Shown here: positions 32,028-40,832 of the stretch, in pieces
Layout of the letters: the number at the start of each line of letters is the position of its first letter
How positions within the stretch are numbered: position 1 is the first letter of the stretch
Origin: Micrococcus sp. 2A
Lineage (GTDB): Bacteria > Actinomycetota > Actinomycetes > Actinomycetales > Micrococcaceae
Assembly (NCBI RefSeq): GCF_039519235.1
Contig: NZ_CP154351.1
Span: 124,001-188,000, forward strand
Reading direction: 5' to 3'
Length of the DNA stretch: 64,000 nucleotides
Notes under the pieces: generated by a model
The model's input: the letters and a program-made list of their open reading frames with translations, nothing else
What the model was told of the DNA's origin: nothing
Database searches by the model: none
Position numbers and translations under genes: made by a program

Positions 32028-34571
32028 ATGTTCGAGAGATTCACCGACCGCGCCCGGCGCGTCGTGGTGCTCGCCCAGGAAGAGGCGCGCATGCTGAACC
32101 ACAGCTACATCGGCACCGAGCACATCCTGCTCGGGCTCATCCACGAGGGTGAGGGCGTCGCCGCCAAGGCGCTGGAGTCCATGGACATCTCCCTGGGCGC
32201 CGTCCGCGAGAAGGTCCAGGAGGACATCGGCCAGGGGCAGCAGAACCCGCCCGGCCACATCCCCTTCACCCCGCGCGCCAAGAAGGTGCTCGAGCTGTCG
32301 CTGCGCGAGGCCCTGCAGCTGGGCCACAACTACATCGGCACGGAGCACATCCTGCTCGGCCTGATCCGCGAGGGCGAGGGCGTCGCCGCCCAGGTCCTCG
32401 TGAAGCTCGGCGCGGACCTCAACCGCGTGCGCCAGACCGTCATCCAGCTCCTCTCCGGCTACCAGGGCGGCGCCCAGGGCGGCAAGGAGACCGCGGGCGC
32501 CGGCGTGGGCGCGGGCAGCGACGCCGGCCAGAACGCCGGCTCCGTCGTGCTGGACCAGTTCGGCCGCAACCTCACCGCCGCCGCGCACGACGGCAAGCTG
32601 GACCCGGTGATCGGCCGCGCCGGCGAGATGGAGCGGGTCATGCAGGTGCTCTCCCGCCGCACCAAGAACAACCCGGTGCTGATCGGCGAGCCCGGCGTCG
32701 GCAAGACCGCCGTCGTCGAGGGCCTGGCCCAGGCGATCGAGCGCGGCGACGTCCCGGAGACCCTCAAGGGCAAGCAGCTCTACTCGCTGGACCTCGGCTC
32801 CCTCGTGGCGGGCTCGCGCTACCGCGGCGACTTCGAGGAGCGCCTCAAGAAGGTGCTCAAGGAGATCCGCACCCGCGGCGACATCATCCTGTTCATCGAC
32901 GAGATCCACACCCTCGTCGGCGCGGGCGCCGCGGAGGGCGCGATCGACGCCGCCAGCATCCTCAAGCCGATGCTGGCCCGCGGCGAGCTGCAGACCATCG
33001 GCGCCACCACGCTGGACGAGTACCGCAAGCACATCGAGAAGGACGCCGCGCTCGAGCGCCGCTTCCAGCCCATCCAGGTCCCCGAGCCGTCCGTCGCGGA
33101 CGCCACCGAGATCCTGCGCGGACTGCGGGACCGCTACGAGGCGCACCACAAGGTCTCGATCACCGACGGCGCGCTCTCGGCCGCCGCCACCCTCGCGGAC
33201 CGCTACGTCTCGGACCGCCATCTGCCGGACAAGGCGATCGACCTGATCGACGAGGCCGGCGCGCGCCTGCGCATCCGCCGCATGACCGTGCCGCCGGAGA
33301 TCAAGGCCTACGAGTCCCGGATCGCGGAGGTGCGCACCCAGAAGGAGGCCGCCATCGACGGCCAGGACTTCGAGGGCGCGGCCCGCCTGCGGGACCAGGA
33401 GCAGCAGCTCGAGGACGAGCGGAGGCAGAAGGAGGAGGCGTGGCGCACCGGCGCCGACGCCGACGTCGCCACGGTGGACGAGGACCTCATCGCCGAGGTG
33501 CTCTCCAAGTCCACCGGCATCCCCGTGTTCAAGCTGACCGAGGAGGAGACCGACCGCCTCAAGAACATGGAGGCCGAGCTCCACCAGCGCGTCATCGGCC
33601 AGGACGAGGCCATCAAGTCCCTGTCCCGCGCGATCCGCCGTACCCGCGCCGGCCTGAAGGACCCGAACCGCCCCTCGGGGTCGTTCATCTTCGCCGGCCC
33701 CACGGGCGTGGGCAAGACGGAGCTGGCCAAGTCCCTCGCCGAGTTCCTCTTCGGGGACGAGGACGCGCTCATCACCCTGGACATGTCCGAGTTCCAGGAG
33801 AAGCACACCGTCTCGCGCCTCTTCGGCGCCCCTCCCGGCTACGTGGGCTACGAGGAGGGCGGCCAGCTGACCGAGAAGGTGCGGCGCCGTCCGTTCTCCG
33901 TGGTGCTGTTCGACGAGGTGGAGAAGGCCCACGCGGACCTCTTCAACTCGCTGCTGCAGATCCTCGAGGACGGCCGCCTGACCGACTCGCAGGGCCGTGT
34001 GGTGGACTTCAAGAACACCGTGATCATCATGACCACCAACCTGGGCACCCGGGACATCTCCAAGGGCGTCATGACGGGCTTCCAGTCCAGCGCGGACACC
34101 TCCACCGGCTACGAGCGGATGAAGGGCAAGGTCCGCGAGGAGCTGCGCCAGCACTTCCGCCCCGAGTTCCTCAACCGGGTGGACGACGTCATCGTCTTCC
34201 CGCAGCTGAAGAAGGAGGAGATCGTCCAGATCGTGGACCTCTTCGTGGCCCGGCTGCAGAAGCGCCTGGACGAGAAGGGCCTCACCGTGGAGCTCTCCCA
34301 GGCGGCGAAGGACCTGCTCGCCGAGCGAGGCTACGACCCGGCCATGGGTGCCCGCCCGCTGCGCCGCACCATCCAGCAGATGGTGGAGGACCAGCTCTCG
34401 GAGAAGATCCTCTTCGGCGAGATCCCGGCCGGCTCCACGATCCACGTGGGGGTGACCGGCGAGGGGGAGTCCGCCGAGCTGACCTTCGAGTTCACCGGCG
34501 GCCGCGCCGCGCTCGACGGCGAGGAGCTGGCCGCGCTCGAGGCCGGCCTCGGCTCCACCGGCACGGACTGA
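32028..34571 (+). CDS. clpC: ATP-dependent Clp protease ATPase subunit ClpC
   Basis: 847 residues from ATG 32028. Two N-terminal Clp repeats ([40 protein letters not shown]), AAA domain 1 with GEPGVGKT near residue 220, a UVR/middle segment ([19 protein letters not shown]), and AAA domain 2 with GPTGVGKT near residue 557. It unfolds substrates and feeds them to ClpP. A class III-type Clp ATPase with an adaptor-binding N-domain. The start is set by the conserved [12 protein letters not shown]-like GAGGAG is upstream. Confidence 0.96.
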   Translation: MFERFTDRARRVVVLAQEEARMLNHSYIGTEHILLGLIHEGEGVAAKALESMDISLGAVREKVQEDIGQGQQNPPGHIPFTPRAKKVLELSLREALQLGHNYIGTEHILLGLIREGEGVAAQVLVKLGADLNRVRQTVIQLLSGYQGGAQGGKETAGAGVGAGSDAGQNAGSVVLDQFGRNLTAAAHDGKLDPVIGRAGEMERVMQVLSRRTKNNPVLIGEPGVGKTAVVEGLAQAIERGDVPETLKGKQLYSLDLGSLVAGSRYRGDFEERLKKVLKEIRTRGDIILFIDEIHTLVGAGAAEGAIDAASILKPMLARGELQTIGATTLDEYRKHIEKDAALERRFQPIQVPEPSVADATEILRGLRDRYEAHHKVSITDGALSAAATLADRYVSDRHLPDKAIDLIDEAGARLRIRRMTVPPEIKAYESRIAEVRTQKEAAIDGQDFEGAARLRDQEQQLEDERRQKEEAWRTGADADVATVDEDLIAEVLSKSTGIPVFKLTEEETDRLKNMEAELHQRVIGQDEAIKSLSRAIRRTRAGLKDPNRPSGSFIFAGPTGVGKTELAKSLAEFLFGDEDALITLDMSEFQEKHTVSRLFGAPPGYVGYEEGGQLTEKVRRRPFSVVLFDEVEKAHADLFNSLLQILEDGRLTDSQGRVVDFKNTVIIMTTNLGTRDISKGVMTGFQSSADTSTGYERMKGKVREELRQHFRPEFLNRVDDVIVFPQLKKEEIVQIVDLFVARLQKRLDEKGLTVELSQAAKDLLAERGYDPAMGARPLRRTIQQMVEDQLSEKILFGEIPAGSTIHVGVTGEGESAELTFEFTGGRAALDGEELAALEAGLGSTGTD

Positions 34572-34600
34572 CCCGGTCCTCCGGCGCCGTCCGCGGGCGC

Positions 34601-34646
34601 CACGACGACGGCCGCCCTCGCACGCGCGGGAGCGGCCGTCGTCGTG
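34601..34646 (+). terminator. Terminator hairpin of clpC
   Basis: CACGACGACGGCCGC (34601-34615) pairs perfectly with 34632-34646, 15 bp, loop 16 nt, 30 bp after the clpC stop. Confidence 0.8.
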
Positions 34647-34818
34647 CGGGGGCTCGGACGGGGCCGCCGGCGCCGCCTCGGACCGCGGCGGTCCTTCCTG
34701 TGGGCTTCCGGAGAGTCGGTCGGGACCTCTTGACCCGTTCTGTGCCACCCCGTTGACTGGCTGATCACAGGGCGCGTCGCATGAGGCGGCCGGCAGGATG
34801 ACCAGGAGGAGCAGACAC

Positions 34819-35022
34819 ATGGCTGACATCCAGAACTCGATGGACAAGGTGGCGGGCAAGGCCAAGGAGGGCCTCGGCAAGGTCTCCGGTGACGACGAGA
34901 TGCGCGCCGAGGGCACCACGCAGTCCACCGCCGCCGACGCCAAGGGTGCCGTGCAGGATGCGGGCGACAAGCTCAAGGGTGCCGCCCAGGGCATCAAGGA
35001 CGGCCTGACCGACGGTCGCTGA
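34819..35022 (+). CDS. CsbD-family stress protein
   Basis: 67 residues: MDKVAGKAKEGLGKVSGDDEMRAEGTTQ is the CsbD signature, followed by Ala/Lys/Asp helical repeats (AADAKGAVQDAGDKLKGAAQGIKDGL). CsbD-like proteins are small, abundant, mostly disordered general-stress proteins of unknown mechanism. AGGAGGAG lies 10 nt before the ATG. Confidence 0.88.
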   Translation: MADIQNSMDKVAGKAKEGLGKVSGDDEMRAEGTTQSTAADAKGAVQDAGDKLKGAAQGIKDGLTDGR

Positions 35023-35031
35023 CGCGATCCG

Positions 35032-35142
35032 GCGGTCAGCCTGTCCGCGCCGCACTCCGACACCGATTCGACGATCGACGCCGTGCAGGAGCAGGTGCTG
35101 AGCCAGGGCGCCGCCACCGTGCAGACCGACGGCGACCTCTGA
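35032..35142 (+). pseudogene. Possible small-protein remnant between the two stress genes
   Basis: An open frame here encodes VSLSAPHSDTDSTIDAVQEQ and VLSQGAATVQTDGDL and then stops. No start codon or ribosome site is convincing. Its composition resembles the helical small stress proteins on both sides, so it may be a decayed third member. Confidence 0.25.
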
Positions 35143-35205
35143 CTCGGCCACGACAGATCACTGACGGGCACTCGCCCGTCGGGCTCATCCCCGAAGGAGA
35201 ACACC

Positions 35206-35397
35206 ATGGACATGAACAAGATCGGCGACCTCGCCAACCAGCACTCCGACAAGGTCAACAGCGCCGTGGACGGCGCCCAGGAGCAGCACGCCGACAAGCT
35301 CGGCGAGCACGCGGGCCTGGTGAACAAGGGCGTCGACGGCGCCCAGGAGAAGTTCCTGAACGACTCCGAGGAGCAGTCCGGCGGCACCCCCGCCTGA
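35206..35397 (+). CDS. MT0933/Rv0909-like small protein
   Basis: 63 residues. The chain contains an imperfect internal duplication: NQHSDKVNSAVDGAQEQHADKL and GEHAGLVNKGVDGAQEKFLN. This VD(K/G)A pattern is the MT0933-type antitoxin-like family. In mycobacteria a member pairs with a toxin, but no toxin gene lies nearby, so a stress role like CsbD is as likely. AAGGAGA precedes the ATG. Confidence 0.65.
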   Translation: MDMNKIGDLANQHSDKVNSAVDGAQEQHADKLGEHAGLVNKGVDGAQEKFLNDSEEQSGGTPA

Positions 35398-35411
35398 GCT
35401 CCTCCGCTCCG

Positions 35412-35450
35412 CGTCGGCCTCCACCCGGGACTCCCGGGCGGGGGCCGACG
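35412..35450 (+). terminator. Terminator hairpin after the MT0933-like gene
   Basis: CGTCGGCC (35412-35419) pairs with GGCCGACG (35443-35450), and the interior CCCGGG repeats (35424-35429, 35433-35438) extend the fold. It sits directly ahead of the argA -10 box. Confidence 0.65.
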
Positions 35451-35470
35451 TGCGTCCTAGACTGGACCCC

Positions 35471-35986
35471 ATGCCCGCAGACCCCCAGCTGACCCTGCGC
35501 CCCGCGCGCACGCAGGACGTGCCCGCCATCCAGGCCCTGGTGCAGCCCCTCGCGGAGGAGCGCGTCCTCCTGCAGAAGGAGGCGGTGGCGTACTACGAGG
35601 CCATCCAGGAGTTCCTGGTGGTCGAGGACGAGGCGGGAGCCCTCGCCGGGTTCGGGGCCCTGCACGTGATGTGGCAGGACCTGGCCGAGGTGCGCACCCT
35701 CGCGGTCGCGGACGGCTTCCGCGGCGCGGGCGTGGGCCACCGCCTGCTCGGCGCCCTCCTCGAGCGGGCGCGGGGGATCGGCGTGTCCCGGGTCTTCTGC
35801 CTCACCTTCGAGGTGGAGTTCTTCCTTCGGCACGGCTTCGAGGTCATGGCTGACCAGAGCGCGGTGGACCCCGAGGTGTACGCCGAGCTGCTGCGCTCCA
35901 CGGACGAGGGCGTGGCCGAGTTCCTCGACCTGGCCCGCGTGAAGCCGAACACGCTCGGCAACACGCGCATGATCCGCGCGCTCTGA
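35471..35986 (+). CDS. argA: Amino-acid N-acetyltransferase (Rv2747-type, arginine synthesis)
   Basis: 171 residues, a single GNAT domain. RPARTQDVPAIQALVQPLAEERVLLQKEAVAYYEAIQEFLV, FGALHVMWQDLAEVRTLAV, GAGVGHRLLGALLERA (acetyl-CoA site), EFFLRHGF and GVAEFLDLARVKPNTLGNTRM match the short actinobacterial N-acetylglutamate synthase. It acetylates glutamate or glutamine to begin arginine synthesis. The ATG at 35471 is chosen over an upstream in-frame start because TAGACT at 35458-35463 gives the leaderless -10 pattern. Confidence 0.9.
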   Translation: MPADPQLTLRPARTQDVPAIQALVQPLAEERVLLQKEAVAYYEAIQEFLVVEDEAGALAGFGALHVMWQDLAEVRTLAVADGFRGAGVGHRLLGALLERARGIGVSRVFCLTFEVEFFLRHGFEVMADQSAVDPEVYAELLRSTDEGVAEFLDLARVKPNTLGNTRMIRAL

Positions 35987-36010
35987 GGGGTCTCGGCCCG
36001 GGCGGGCGCC

Positions 36011-36940
36011 CTAGGGGAACCGGAGGGCGCCGTCGTCGTCCGCCACGGCGAGCCCGTCCCGCACGAGCCCGGCGACGCACCGCTCCCACTGCTCGTCCGT
36101 GGGCGCGTGTGCGCCCAGGCGTCCGACGGCGGCGGCCCGCTCGCGCACCGCGTCCCGGGGGAGCCGCCCGTCGGCGCGCAGGGCGGCCATCACGGCGCCC
36201 CGCACCTGGCGGTCCGTGCCCGCCCACGCCTGCCCCTTCGGCGCGATCTGCGGCGCGGGCGAGCCGGCGGTCACCCACGCGCACCGCTCCAGCAGTGGGC
36301 AGCGCTCACATGCGGGCGAGCGGGCCGTGCACACGAGGGCGCCCAGCTCCATGACGGCGGCGTTCCACCGGTTCGCGTCGTCGGGATCGGCGGGCATGAG
36401 GGCGCCTGCCAGGCGCATCTCGGCGCGGGTCAGGGCCTTCGGCGGCAGGGCGGTGCCGCCCACCGCGCGGGCGAACACCCGCCGCACGTTGGTGTCCACC
36501 ACGGTCTCCGGGATGCCGAACGCGAAGCTGGAGACCGCCGCGGCCGTGTACTCGCCCACACCGGGCAGGGCCCGGAGCGCGACGGGGTCCGCGGGCACGC
36601 CGCCGCCGTGGCGCTCGACGACGGCGCGCGCCGCCTCCTGCAGCCGCAGCGCCCGCCGCGGGTAGCCGAGCCGGTCCCACGCGGTGAGCACGTCCGCGGT
36701 GGGGGCGGCGGCGAGGTCTGCCGGCGTGGGCCAGCGCTCCATCCACGCCCGCCACCGCGGGAGCACGCGCACCACGGGTGTCTGCTGGAGCATGATCTCG
36801 GAGACGAGCACGCCCCACGGCGGGCAGTCCGGGTCCCGCCACGGCAGGTCCCGGGCATGCTGCGCGAACCAGTCCAGCACGGCCGCATGGAGCCCTGCCG
36901 GGTCGGCGACCGGCGCGGTCTGCGGGGTGTGGCTGGGCAT
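36011..36940 (-). CDS. mutY: A/G-specific adenine glycosylase
   Basis: 309 residues. The helix-hairpin-helix with catalytic Asp (LPGVGEYTAAAVSSFAFGIPETVVDTNVRRV) and the 4Fe-4S ligands C-x6-C-x2-C-x5-C (VCTARSPACERCPLLERC) are intact. It removes adenine paired with 8-oxoguanine. EIMLQQTPVVRVLPRW is the N-terminal DNA-contact motif. The C-terminal part has a short winged-helix-like segment in place of the full MutT-like domain of E. coli MutY. Start ATG 36940 follows TAGAGT (36948-36953, minus strand) by 7 nt. Confidence 0.93.
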   Translation of the reverse strand: MPSHTPQTAPVADPAGLHAAVLDWFAQHARDLPWRDPDCPPWGVLVSEIMLQQTPVVRVLPRWRAWMERWPTPADLAAAPTADVLTAWDRLGYPRRALRLQEAARAVVERHGGGVPADPVALRALPGVGEYTAAAVSSFAFGIPETVVDTNVRRVFARAVGGTALPPKALTRAEMRLAGALMPADPDDANRWNAAVMELGALVCTARSPACERCPLLERCAWVTAGSPAPQIAPKGQAWAGTDRQVRGAVMAALRADGRLPRDAVRERAAAVGRLGAHAPTDEQWERCVAGLVRDGLAVADDDGALRFP

Positions 36941-36982
36941 GGCGTCCACTCTAGGACGGCGCCGCGGCCTACCCTGGAACGC

Positions 36983-37936
36983 ATGCCCTCCCACCCCTCC
37001 GACGCCCCGCGACCGAAGCCGTCCGCCGCCGTGTACCGCCGCCGGCGCCTCGTGGTGGGGGCGGCCCTGCTGCTCACCCTCCTGATGGCGGCGGTGGCCG
37101 TGGGCGCGCTGATCGGACGCGGCTCCGGGGAGGGAGGCGGCGAGCCCGCCGCGTCGGACGCCGCATCCTCGTCGCAGAGCCCGGCGCCGTCGTCGTCCGC
37201 GCCGGCCGAGTCCAGCTCCGCCGCCGCCTCGCCCACGGAGGCGAGCTCGGCACCGCCGTCCGACGCTGCGAGCGCGTCCCCCACGCCCGATCCGGCCCTC
37301 GCGAGCGCCACCGCCTGCGAGCCCTCGGACCTGCGGCTCGCGGCGGCGGTGGACGAGGGGCGCTACCACCCCGGCGACGAGGCGCAGCTGCGCCTGGGCA
37401 TCACCAACCTCTCCTCCACGCCCTGCAAGCTGGACGTGGGCACGGCCCAGCAGGAGTTCACGGTGCGCGACGCCGCAGGAGCGGACGTCTTCAGCACGCG
37501 CGTGTGCCAGCAGGAGCCGACGCATCAGGACATGCTGCTCGACCCCCACGAGGAGCAGTCGGCGGTGTACCGCTGGGACGTGCGGCGCTCGCCGTCGGCC
37601 TGCGGGACGCCCGGCGCGGACTCCGCCCCGGGGGAGCACTTCCTCACGGTGGCGCTGGGCGACCTGACGTCCCGACCGGTCTCGTTCCAGGTGCGGCCAA
37701 GCACCTCCGCCTCGGCCTCGCCCTCCCCGTCGGACTCGAGCACTCCGCTCCCGGCGCCGTCCGCGGCACCCTCCGGCACGGTCTCCTCCCCGTCCGGCCG
37801 GGCTCCGGCGAGCTCGCCCACGACGTCGGCGCGCCCGACGCCGACCACGCGTCCTCCTTCGCCGCCGGCCTCGGGGCGCCCGGCCGCGTCCTCGGCGGGA
37901 GCCACGTCCTCGGCGACCGCCACGCCGTCGCGCTGA
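36983..37936 (+). CDS. Membrane-anchored extracytoplasmic protein with Ser/Ala/Pro linkers
   Basis: 317 residues. A basic N-terminus (YRRRRLVVG) and one membrane helix (AALLLTLLMAAVAVGALIG) are followed by a Ser/Ala/Pro-rich stalk of about 60 residues, a globular domain of about 130 residues with four cysteines (ACEPSDLRLAAAVDEG, TPCKLDVGTAQQEFTV, VCQQEPTHQD, SACGTPG), and a second low-complexity tail rich in Ser, Pro and Thr. The domain resembles an Ig-like fold of cell-surface proteins; no enzyme motif. Divergent from mutY; -10 TACCCT at 36970-36975. Confidence 0.7.
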   Translation: MPSHPSDAPRPKPSAAVYRRRRLVVGAALLLTLLMAAVAVGALIGRGSGEGGGEPAASDAASSSQSPAPSSSAPAESSSAAASPTEASSAPPSDAASASPTPDPALASATACEPSDLRLAAAVDEGRYHPGDEAQLRLGITNLSSTPCKLDVGTAQQEFTVRDAAGADVFSTRVCQQEPTHQDMLLDPHEEQSAVYRWDVRRSPSACGTPGADSAPGEHFLTVALGDLTSRPVSFQVRPSTSASASPSPSDSSTPLPAPSAAPSGTVSSPSGRAPASSPTTSARPTPTTRPPSPPASGRPAASSAGATSSATATPSR

Positions 37937-37958
37937 GTCCCGAGCCGCGCGGTCCGGC

Positions 37959-39398
37959 TCAGTCCTGCCGCGCGGGGGCCCCGCCCGTCCACGAGGGGAT
38001 GGTGCCGAGGGCCTCGCTGAGGGAGCTGACCTCGGCCACCGTGAACCCGGCGGGGATCTCCCCGAGCGGCTCGGGTGAGCGGGGCACGAGCGCGCGGGTG
38101 AAGCCGAGGCGGGCGGCCTCGCGCACGCGCCGGCCCACGCCGGGCACGGGACGGACCTCGCCGGCGAGGCCGAGCTCGCCGACGGCGATCATCCCCTGGG
38201 GCACGGGTGCTCCCAGCTTGGCCGAGGCCACGGCCACGGCCACCGCGAGGTCCGAGGCCGGCTCGGAGAGGCGCACGCCGCCCACGGTCGCCACGTAGCA
38301 GTCGTCCTGGGCGAGGGCGAAGCGGGCCCGGCGCTGCAGCACGGCCAGGAGCATGTTCACGCGTGCGGCGTCCACGCCGGACACGGTGCGCCGGGGGCTC
38401 CCGCCGGCCGAGGGGGTGAGGAGGGACTGCACCTCGGCCACGAGTGGGCGCCTCCCCTCGAGGGTGACCGTGACGCACGTGCCCTCCACGGGGTCAGAGA
38501 CGCCCGAGAGGAAGAGGCCCGAGGGGTCGTCGAGGGACTCGATCCCGTCCTCGCGCAGGTCGAAGCAGCCCACCTCGTCCGTGGGGCCGAAGCGGTTCTT
38601 CACGGCGCGCACCAGCCGCAGCCGCGAGTGGCGGTCCCCCTCGAACTGGCACACCACGTCCACGAGGTGCTCCAGGAGGCGGGGCCCGGCGATCGTGCCG
38701 TCCTTGGTCACATGCCCCACGAGGATGGTGGTGATGCCCTCCTCCTTGGCCGTGCGGATGAGGCTCGCGGCCACCTCCCGCACCTGGGTGACGCCGCCGG
38801 CCACGCCGTCCACCTCCGCGGACTGCAGGGTCTGCACCGAGTCCACGATCACGAGGGAGGGCCTGATCCGCTCGATCTGCCCGAGCGCGCGGCCGAGGTC
38901 GGTCTCCGCGGCGAGGTGCAGGGTCTCGGCGAGGGCCCCGATCCGGTCTCCCCGCATGCGCACCTGCGCCGCGGACTCCTCGCCCGTCAGGTACAGCACG
39001 GTGCGGGGCTCGGCCGCACCGCCCCCCTCGCCGCCCGCGTCCGCACCCCGGGCCGTCTGCGCCGCCACGTCCAGCAGGAGCGTGGACTTGCCGATCCCCG
39101 GCTCGCCGGCCAGGAGGATCACCGCACCCGGCACGAGCCCGCCGCCGAGCACGCGGTCCAGTTCGCGCACCCCGGTGGAGCGGAACGACGCCGCGGAGGC
39201 GTCCACCTCTGCGATCCGCGGGGCGGGGGAGGCGACCGTGGACGCGCGGGTGCGGCCCGTCGTCGAGGCGCCCCCGGCCTCCTCGACCGTGCCCCACGCC
39301 TGGCACTCCCCGCAGCGGCCCACCCACGTCACGCTGGTCCAGCCGCACTCGGTGCAGCGGTATCCGGGGGCGCGCTTGGCGGGGGTCTTCGTGGCCAT
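37959..39398 (-). CDS. radA: DNA repair protein RadA
   Basis: 479 residues from ATG 39398. N-terminal C4 zinc finger (YRCTECGWTSVTWVGRCGECQ), RecA-like ATPase with GEPGIGKST and VIVDSVQTL, the RadA-specific KNRFG motif, and a C-terminal Lon-protease-like domain (GGVRLSEPASDLAVAVAVAS). A branch-migration helicase in recombination. An upstream in-frame GTG at 39407 is less likely since TAGAGT (39406-39411, minus strand) lies exactly 7 nt before the ATG. Confidence 0.95.
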   Translation of the reverse strand: MATKTPAKRAPGYRCTECGWTSVTWVGRCGECQAWGTVEEAGGASTTGRTRASTVASPAPRIAEVDASAASFRSTGVRELDRVLGGGLVPGAVILLAGEPGIGKSTLLLDVAAQTARGADAGGEGGGAAEPRTVLYLTGEESAAQVRMRGDRIGALAETLHLAAETDLGRALGQIERIRPSLVIVDSVQTLQSAEVDGVAGGVTQVREVAASLIRTAKEEGITTILVGHVTKDGTIAGPRLLEHLVDVVCQFEGDRHSRLRLVRAVKNRFGPTDEVGCFDLREDGIESLDDPSGLFLSGVSDPVEGTCVTVTLEGRRPLVAEVQSLLTPSAGGSPRRTVSGVDAARVNMLLAVLQRRARFALAQDDCYVATVGGVRLSEPASDLAVAVAVASAKLGAPVPQGMIAVGELGLAGEVRPVPGVGRRVREAARLGFTRALVPRSPEPLGEIPAGFTVAEVSSLSEALGTIPSWTGGAPARQD

Positions 39399-39446
39399 GC
39401 CGATCACTCTAGGACGGCCCCCGGACGCGCTTGGCCCCGCCGGCGC

Positions 39447-40616
39447 TCAGACCCGGGGCAGGTACCCCACGGCCGCCTGGTGCGACGCCCCCGTGGCCTC
39501 GATGAGGTCCACCATCATCGGGCGCAGCAGCATCACGAGGGCCTCGCCGTGGATCGAGCCCCCGCCGAGCTGCGCCGGGTCGAGGCGGGCGGCCGCGGCA
39601 CCGAGCGCGTCCCGGGCGCCCGAGAGAGAGCGATGGCGGCCCTCTTCCTGCGGCTCCACGAGGGAGCGGTGCAGCACGTCGACGGCGTCCGCCGCCTCGT
39701 CGAACCACGCCGCCAGCCGCTCGCGGTGCTCGTCGTCGAACGAGCCCGAGTCCAGCGCGGTCACCACGCGCCGCGCGACGATCCGCAGGGAGCGCACCGC
39801 GAGGTCGGAGCGGTCCGCGGCGTTGGAGACGTCCTCCACGAACGAGCGGGAGGAGCGCTGCAGGGGATTGAAGGTGGCCTGCTCCTCGGCCACCTTCAGC
39901 TCCTTGCGGACCTCCTCCAGGGTGGAGTGCGTGCCGCGGCATGCCACGAGCGCCATCCACGCCGCCCGGGAGTCCTCCTCCCGCAGGCTCCTCGAGAGGT
40001 CGCGCAGCACCGTGGCCACGGCGTCGAAGAGCCCCTGGAGCTGATGCACGGTGCCGCGGCGCGCGTCCTGCGGGGAGAGGAACGTGACCACGAGCGCCAG
40101 CGCGCCGCCCACGAGTGCGTCCCCGCTGCGGGCGAAGGGGCCGCCCTCGCCGATGGGCAGGAGCACCACCAGGACGGACTGCAGGGACATCTGCATGGTG
40201 AAGGTGGAGCCGGAGTCGAGGAAGCGGGCCACCATCACGGAGACGAACACCACGACGGCGGCCTGCCACAGCCCGCGGCCCAGCCCGAGCATGAGGAGGT
40301 CCCCGATGAGGATGCCCAGCGTGCAGCCGACCGCCACCTCGGCCACCTTCCGCACCTTCGGCTCGCGGTTGAAGCCGAGCGCGATGAGCAGGGCGGTGGA
40401 GGCGAAGAGGGGCTGGTCATGGCCGAGCACGGTCTCGGCGAACGCGTACGCGCCCACGGCGCACAGCGCGATGAGAGCGGCGTGCGAGGCCGAGGAGCGC
40501 ACGCGGGCCCAGCCCGACCGGGCGCGGCGGCGCACGAACACCCCGACCCGTCCCCGCCGGGTCGCCGGAGGCACGGCGGGCAGGGTTCCCGTCGCGGTGG
40601 CGAAGCGCTCCGTCAT
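39447..40616 (-). CDS. FUSC-like aromatic-acid-exporter-type membrane protein
   Basis: 389 residues. The first half has about six hydrophobic helices (AALIALCAVGAYAFAETVLG, LGILIGDLLMLGLG, QAAVVVFVSVMVARFL, ALVGGALALVVTFLSPQ); the second half is a helical cytoplasmic domain. This is the FUSC / YgaE-like layout of proteins related to fusaric and p-hydroxybenzoic acid exporters. Substrate unknown. The start ATG 40616 is 7 nt after TAGGGT (40624-40629, minus strand), divergent from pstS. Confidence 0.72.
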   Translation of the reverse strand: MTERFATATGTLPAVPPATRRGRVGVFVRRRARSGWARVRSSASHAALIALCAVGAYAFAETVLGHDQPLFASTALLIALGFNREPKVRKVAEVAVGCTLGILIGDLLMLGLGRGLWQAAVVVFVSVMVARFLDSGSTFTMQMSLQSVLVVLLPIGEGGPFARSGDALVGGALALVVTFLSPQDARRGTVHQLQGLFDAVATVLRDLSRSLREEDSRAAWMALVACRGTHSTLEEVRKELKVAEEQATFNPLQRSSRSFVEDVSNAADRSDLAVRSLRIVARRVVTALDSGSFDDEHRERLAAWFDEAADAVDVLHRSLVEPQEEGRHRSLSGARDALGAAAARLDPAQLGGGSIHGEALVMLLRPMMVDLIEATGASHQAAVGYLPRV

Positions 40617-40707
40617 GCCGCACACCCTATGCCGCGCGACCCGCAGGGGGGCCGCGCGGGTCGCGGAGTGACCGACGACACGCCCCGGGGCGCGCTCGGA
40701 CGCATGC

Positions 40708-40747
40708 GTTCACCCCGTGTTCACCTCCGGCGGGCTGTGGATTCACT
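40708..40747 (+). promoter_or_regulatory. Pho box upstream of pstS
   Basis: GTTCACC at 40708-40714 and again at 40719-40725, an 11-bp period, with a weaker ATTCACT at 40741-40747 in the same phase (22 bp on). Direct GTTCACC repeats with 11-bp spacing are the PhoP box of actinobacteria, so the operon should be induced by phosphate starvation through PhoPR. Confidence 0.8.
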
Positions 40748-40832
40748 TCGGGCCCCTAACGTCAGCGACGGTGCAGGTCCCGGAACTCCGGCTCCTGCCG
40801 GCATCGTCATCCAGAATGAAAGAGGCACTTCC

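Noticed and set aside
28489..35387. Very long minus-strand open frames opposite lysS and clpC (over 1000 codons each)
   Set aside because: They are antisense shadows caused by G/C-rich third positions; composition is Arg/Gly/Leu/Val noise with no domain.
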